A stretch of 64,000 bases of DNA from Micromussa lordhowensis (taxonomy: Eukaryota; Cnidaria; Anthozoa; Scleractinia; Lobophylliidae), in contig OZ026604.1 in the NCBI GenBank assembly GCA_964020085.1, positions 13,390,542 to 13,454,541 on the forward strand, given 5' to 3'. Both the position numbers and the translations under genes were made by a program. The notes below the pieces were generated by a model. It saw only the letters and a program-made list of their open reading frames with translations. It did no database searches and had not been told where the DNA came from. Below are positions 61,769 to 64,000 of this stretch, piece after piece. How positions within the stretch are numbered: position 1 is the stretch's first letter; each line of letters starts with the position of its first letter.

Positions 61769-63369
61769 GTACAGAAACGGACTTCTTTGCTGGACACCGT
61801 GCTTGTAAATGCTTAGAAGGCCAATATCGAACCCACATGTTCAAAGAATGTTCTAAGTGTGGTCAAGGGGGATTGAAGTGCCAAGATGATTATGCTACAT
61901 TGAAATCTGGTCATTGGTGGGAATGGCGAAATGAGACACACAAAAATAGGTACCAAGTTTTCATTCAAAATCTCCTGGCATCTTCACCGACTATAGATAG
62001 TTTCCATGTACAATAACCGTATGCAATACCAACGCCATATAAGTGCCCATTTGAAGAGCCATGTAAGGGAGGTTTAGATTCACCATGTGAGAATGGGTAC
62101 GAAGGTCCACTTTGCAGTGTTTGCAGTTCAGAACACTTTAAACAGTTCAAACTTTGCAAACGATGCCCATCAAAGAAATGGATCGCTGGTCAGTTATCCA
62201 TAATCGTGGCCATTGTATTATCATCGCTGTTTTGGTGTGGACGACCCGAAGAAATATTAGGAAGAAAACTGAAGGCCTCCTCGTGGATATGTTTCTTTCA
62301 AAGCTCAAGATCGTAGTTGGCTTTTATCAGATCACACATGGTTTGCTGGATGCGTTCTCGTTCATAAAATGGCCTGGTTCTCTTGAAAGCATCGCGAAGC
62401 ATTCGCAATTTCTTCAGTTGAATGTCCTGCAAATAGCACCTCTGCAGTGCTTTTTCCCCGAATTGCGCTTGGATGCCTTTGGAAGCCTCTTTGCAATAAT
62501 GGCAGTGAATGCTGGTGTCATTTGCCTTTCAGGCATTGGTTACGGGGTGCATAGGCTTATCATCCTCAGAAATCACAACCTGGAGGGCGAAGAAAAGTCA
62601 AGAAGAGTATTACAATCAAAACAACTTGTGTACAGGAATTTGTTTTTCTTCCTGTACGTAACATACCTCAGCACGTGTTCTAAGACAGTCAATGTTCTGC
62701 CACCGGCCTGCAGGAAACTTTGCCGGGATGACAAGGAAGAGCTGTGTTCCAAGTACCTGAAAGCAGATTACAGCGTGTCATGCCAAGGTCAAAAGTACAA
62801 TCATTACCTTATCGTGGCATACATTTCTACTGCCTACGTTTCTCCTTCCTTCTGTCGCATTCATCGCCATCTGGAAACAACGAAGATCAGCATTGACCAA
62901 AGAAGATGCAAAGAGATCACAGCGACTCGCCTCCAATCAAGAAATGATCTCTGGAATGCGCTTCCTTTTTGTAAATTACAAAACCAGTTCGTGGTATTGG
63001 GAACTGGTTGAAATGGTTCGTAAAGTGATCCTGACGTGCGGTCTTATTTTTGTGGGACAAGAGAGTAGGTCCTACATCGGTTTGGCATTGGTCATCACTG
63101 GGATGTATGGAATCCTTTTCGCCTGGGTCAAGCCCTTACAAGACTTGATGGAGAACAGATTAATGACGACTTCCCTTGCCGTGACAGTTTTCAACTTGGT
63201 TATTGGAGCGGTGAGCAGGATACCCTCCGAAAATATAACGACAGGGCCGGCTGGTGCTGATACTGAGGCACTCTTATTCAAGATACTGGTGTTCGCTGCA
63301 AATTCTTTGGTGATAGGCCTAGTTGTTGGTAAGAATCTATTGTTCAAATACAAATGGATAAGAAGCTAG
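61769..63369 (+). CDS. Terminal exon: cysteine-rich segment and multi-span membrane domain (disrupted here)
   Basis: Phase 1 in, from TCCAACAG. The first part is Cys-rich (FFAGHRACKCLEGQYR, CSKCGQGGLKC), then PYKCPFEEPCKGGLDSPCEN and a C-x2-C segment. A membrane region of about eight spans follows, including LSIIVAIVL, LKIVVGFYQITHGLLDAFSF, LFAIMAVNAGVICLSGIGYG, NLFFFLYVTYLSTC, VILTCGLIFVG, YIGLALVITGMYGILFAWV, LAVTVFNLVIGAV and LLFKILVFAANSLVIGLVVG, ending at TAG 63,367-63,369. There is an in-frame TAA at 62,014-62,016 and frame changes near 62,210-62,220 and 62,840-62,850. Coding identity continues across all three. I know of similar LRR/ephrin-like multi-span proteins in cnidarians, but no function is established from the sequence. 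Confidence 0.8.
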
Positions 63370-64000
63370 TTGATGTACATATGATCTTCAGCTTTAAAAC
63401 TTTAAATTGCCTCTCCAACACAAAGCAAGGTGCAAGTCTTTTACATGCAAAGAACTCGGTAATTAATCTGATGGTCCGGATTCGAGTATGCCAGGATCCT
63501 GTTATTTACAAACTTGGAAGATAACGCTACCACTTATTTTGCTTGTTTGTTTATTTTTTTCCCCCTCTTTTTCCCCTTGGAAAGGATACTTAATTTCGCA
63601 AGCACATTCACAGCTCTAGAAAAGCAAGATATAAGAGTATACCCCTAGCACATTGGGTCACTGAAAGTGTGACAATTGGTTTTTACATGACCTCTAGTAA
63701 TGTTAGTATGACTAGTTATAATGTTACTGAGTCTACAAGGATTAATTTCTAGTCGCTGAACACCATTCATAATAAGGAAGGTAATTTGATTTTTACAACA
63801 ATAATTGATCTTAAAAATAGGAGTTTACCCTTGTACACGATAAATGAATGGCTCTGGCGGCGGTAGGAGAGGTCAGTAATGGTTTTTGCTTTTAGCATGG
63901 TCTCAGTAGGGGCTGCGTTTGACAGTTGACGGTTTAAATTCAGCTTCCTAACAGTAAACCATTAAAACGATGCTCGCATGAACGTTAACGGGTTAATTTC
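63370..64000. other. 3' flank of the receptor gene
   Basis: Probable 3' UTR then intergenic. No canonical AATAAA close to the stop was found; ATTAAA occurs near 63,960. No other gene is seen. Confidence 0.4.

Overview
The window looks like nuclear DNA of an anthozoan cnidarian, most likely a stony coral or a close relative. It is AT-rich and intron-rich, and holds short leucine-rich-repeat (LRR) exons separated by repeat-laden introns. The mobile elements are BEL/Pao, a Tx1/L1-type LINE, CR1-like, Crypton-like and Maverick/adintovirus-like elements, plus many MITEs. The taxon is inferred from this mix and cannot be proven from the window.

The organising feature is one very large plus-strand receptor-like gene that enters from the left edge and ends near 63,369. 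I found 14 LRR exons (352 to 54,544). Nearly all are 60-72 nt, start in phase 2 and are divisible by three, so each adds one whole LRR. They are followed by two exons encoding cysteine-rich ephrin-receptor/TNFR-like modules (57,825-58,015; 60,845-60,970). A long terminal exon (61,769-63,369) carries another cysteine-rich segment and about eight membrane spans. That last exon has an in-frame stop and two frame changes here, so the gene is either decaying or the sequence has base errors. Several LRR exons lie on duplicated cassettes of exon plus flanking intron.

The introns hold most of the other content, left to right: small foldbacks and a tRNA-derived SINE (0-5.9 kb); a Crypton-like tyrosine recombinase pseudogene (6.4-7.4 kb); a Harbinger-like MITE (9.2-9.6 kb); a shattered protein-primed DNA polymerase B (10.6-12.85 kb, minus); a young BEL/Pao element with identical LTRs that split an OTU-domain reading frame (14.9-21.8 kb); TTAA-flanked MITEs (22.2-23.85 kb); a second PolB scrap (25.8-26.05 kb); a 3.07-kb Mutator-like foldback with 9-bp target duplication (28.8-31.85 kb); a LINE with both ORFs open (32.6-37.9 kb, minus); an inverted pair of tRNA-bearing repeats (38.3-38.9 kb); a 4-kb terminal-inverted-repeat element (39.7-43.7 kb); a Maverick/adintovirus-like capsid gene cluster (about 45-53.9 kb); Gypsy and CR1 remnants (55.5-58.6 kb); and a 1.27-kb, almost perfectly folded-back hAT-type element (59.4-60.7 kb).

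The capsid cluster is the most system-like region. Plus-strand genes (zinc finger, packaging ATPase, two small structural-type proteins) converge on minus-strand genes (adenain-like protease, double-jelly-roll capsid, pX-like core protein, penton-like protein, chromodomain end of an integrase, and an unknown gene). It has no polymerase and no integrase catalytic core. Inside it is an intronless LRR-transmembrane reading frame of cellular character, which is the strongest candidate for something undescribed. Many single-base frame breaks in this cluster, in the young BEL element and in the last host exon need to be separated into true decay and assembly error.
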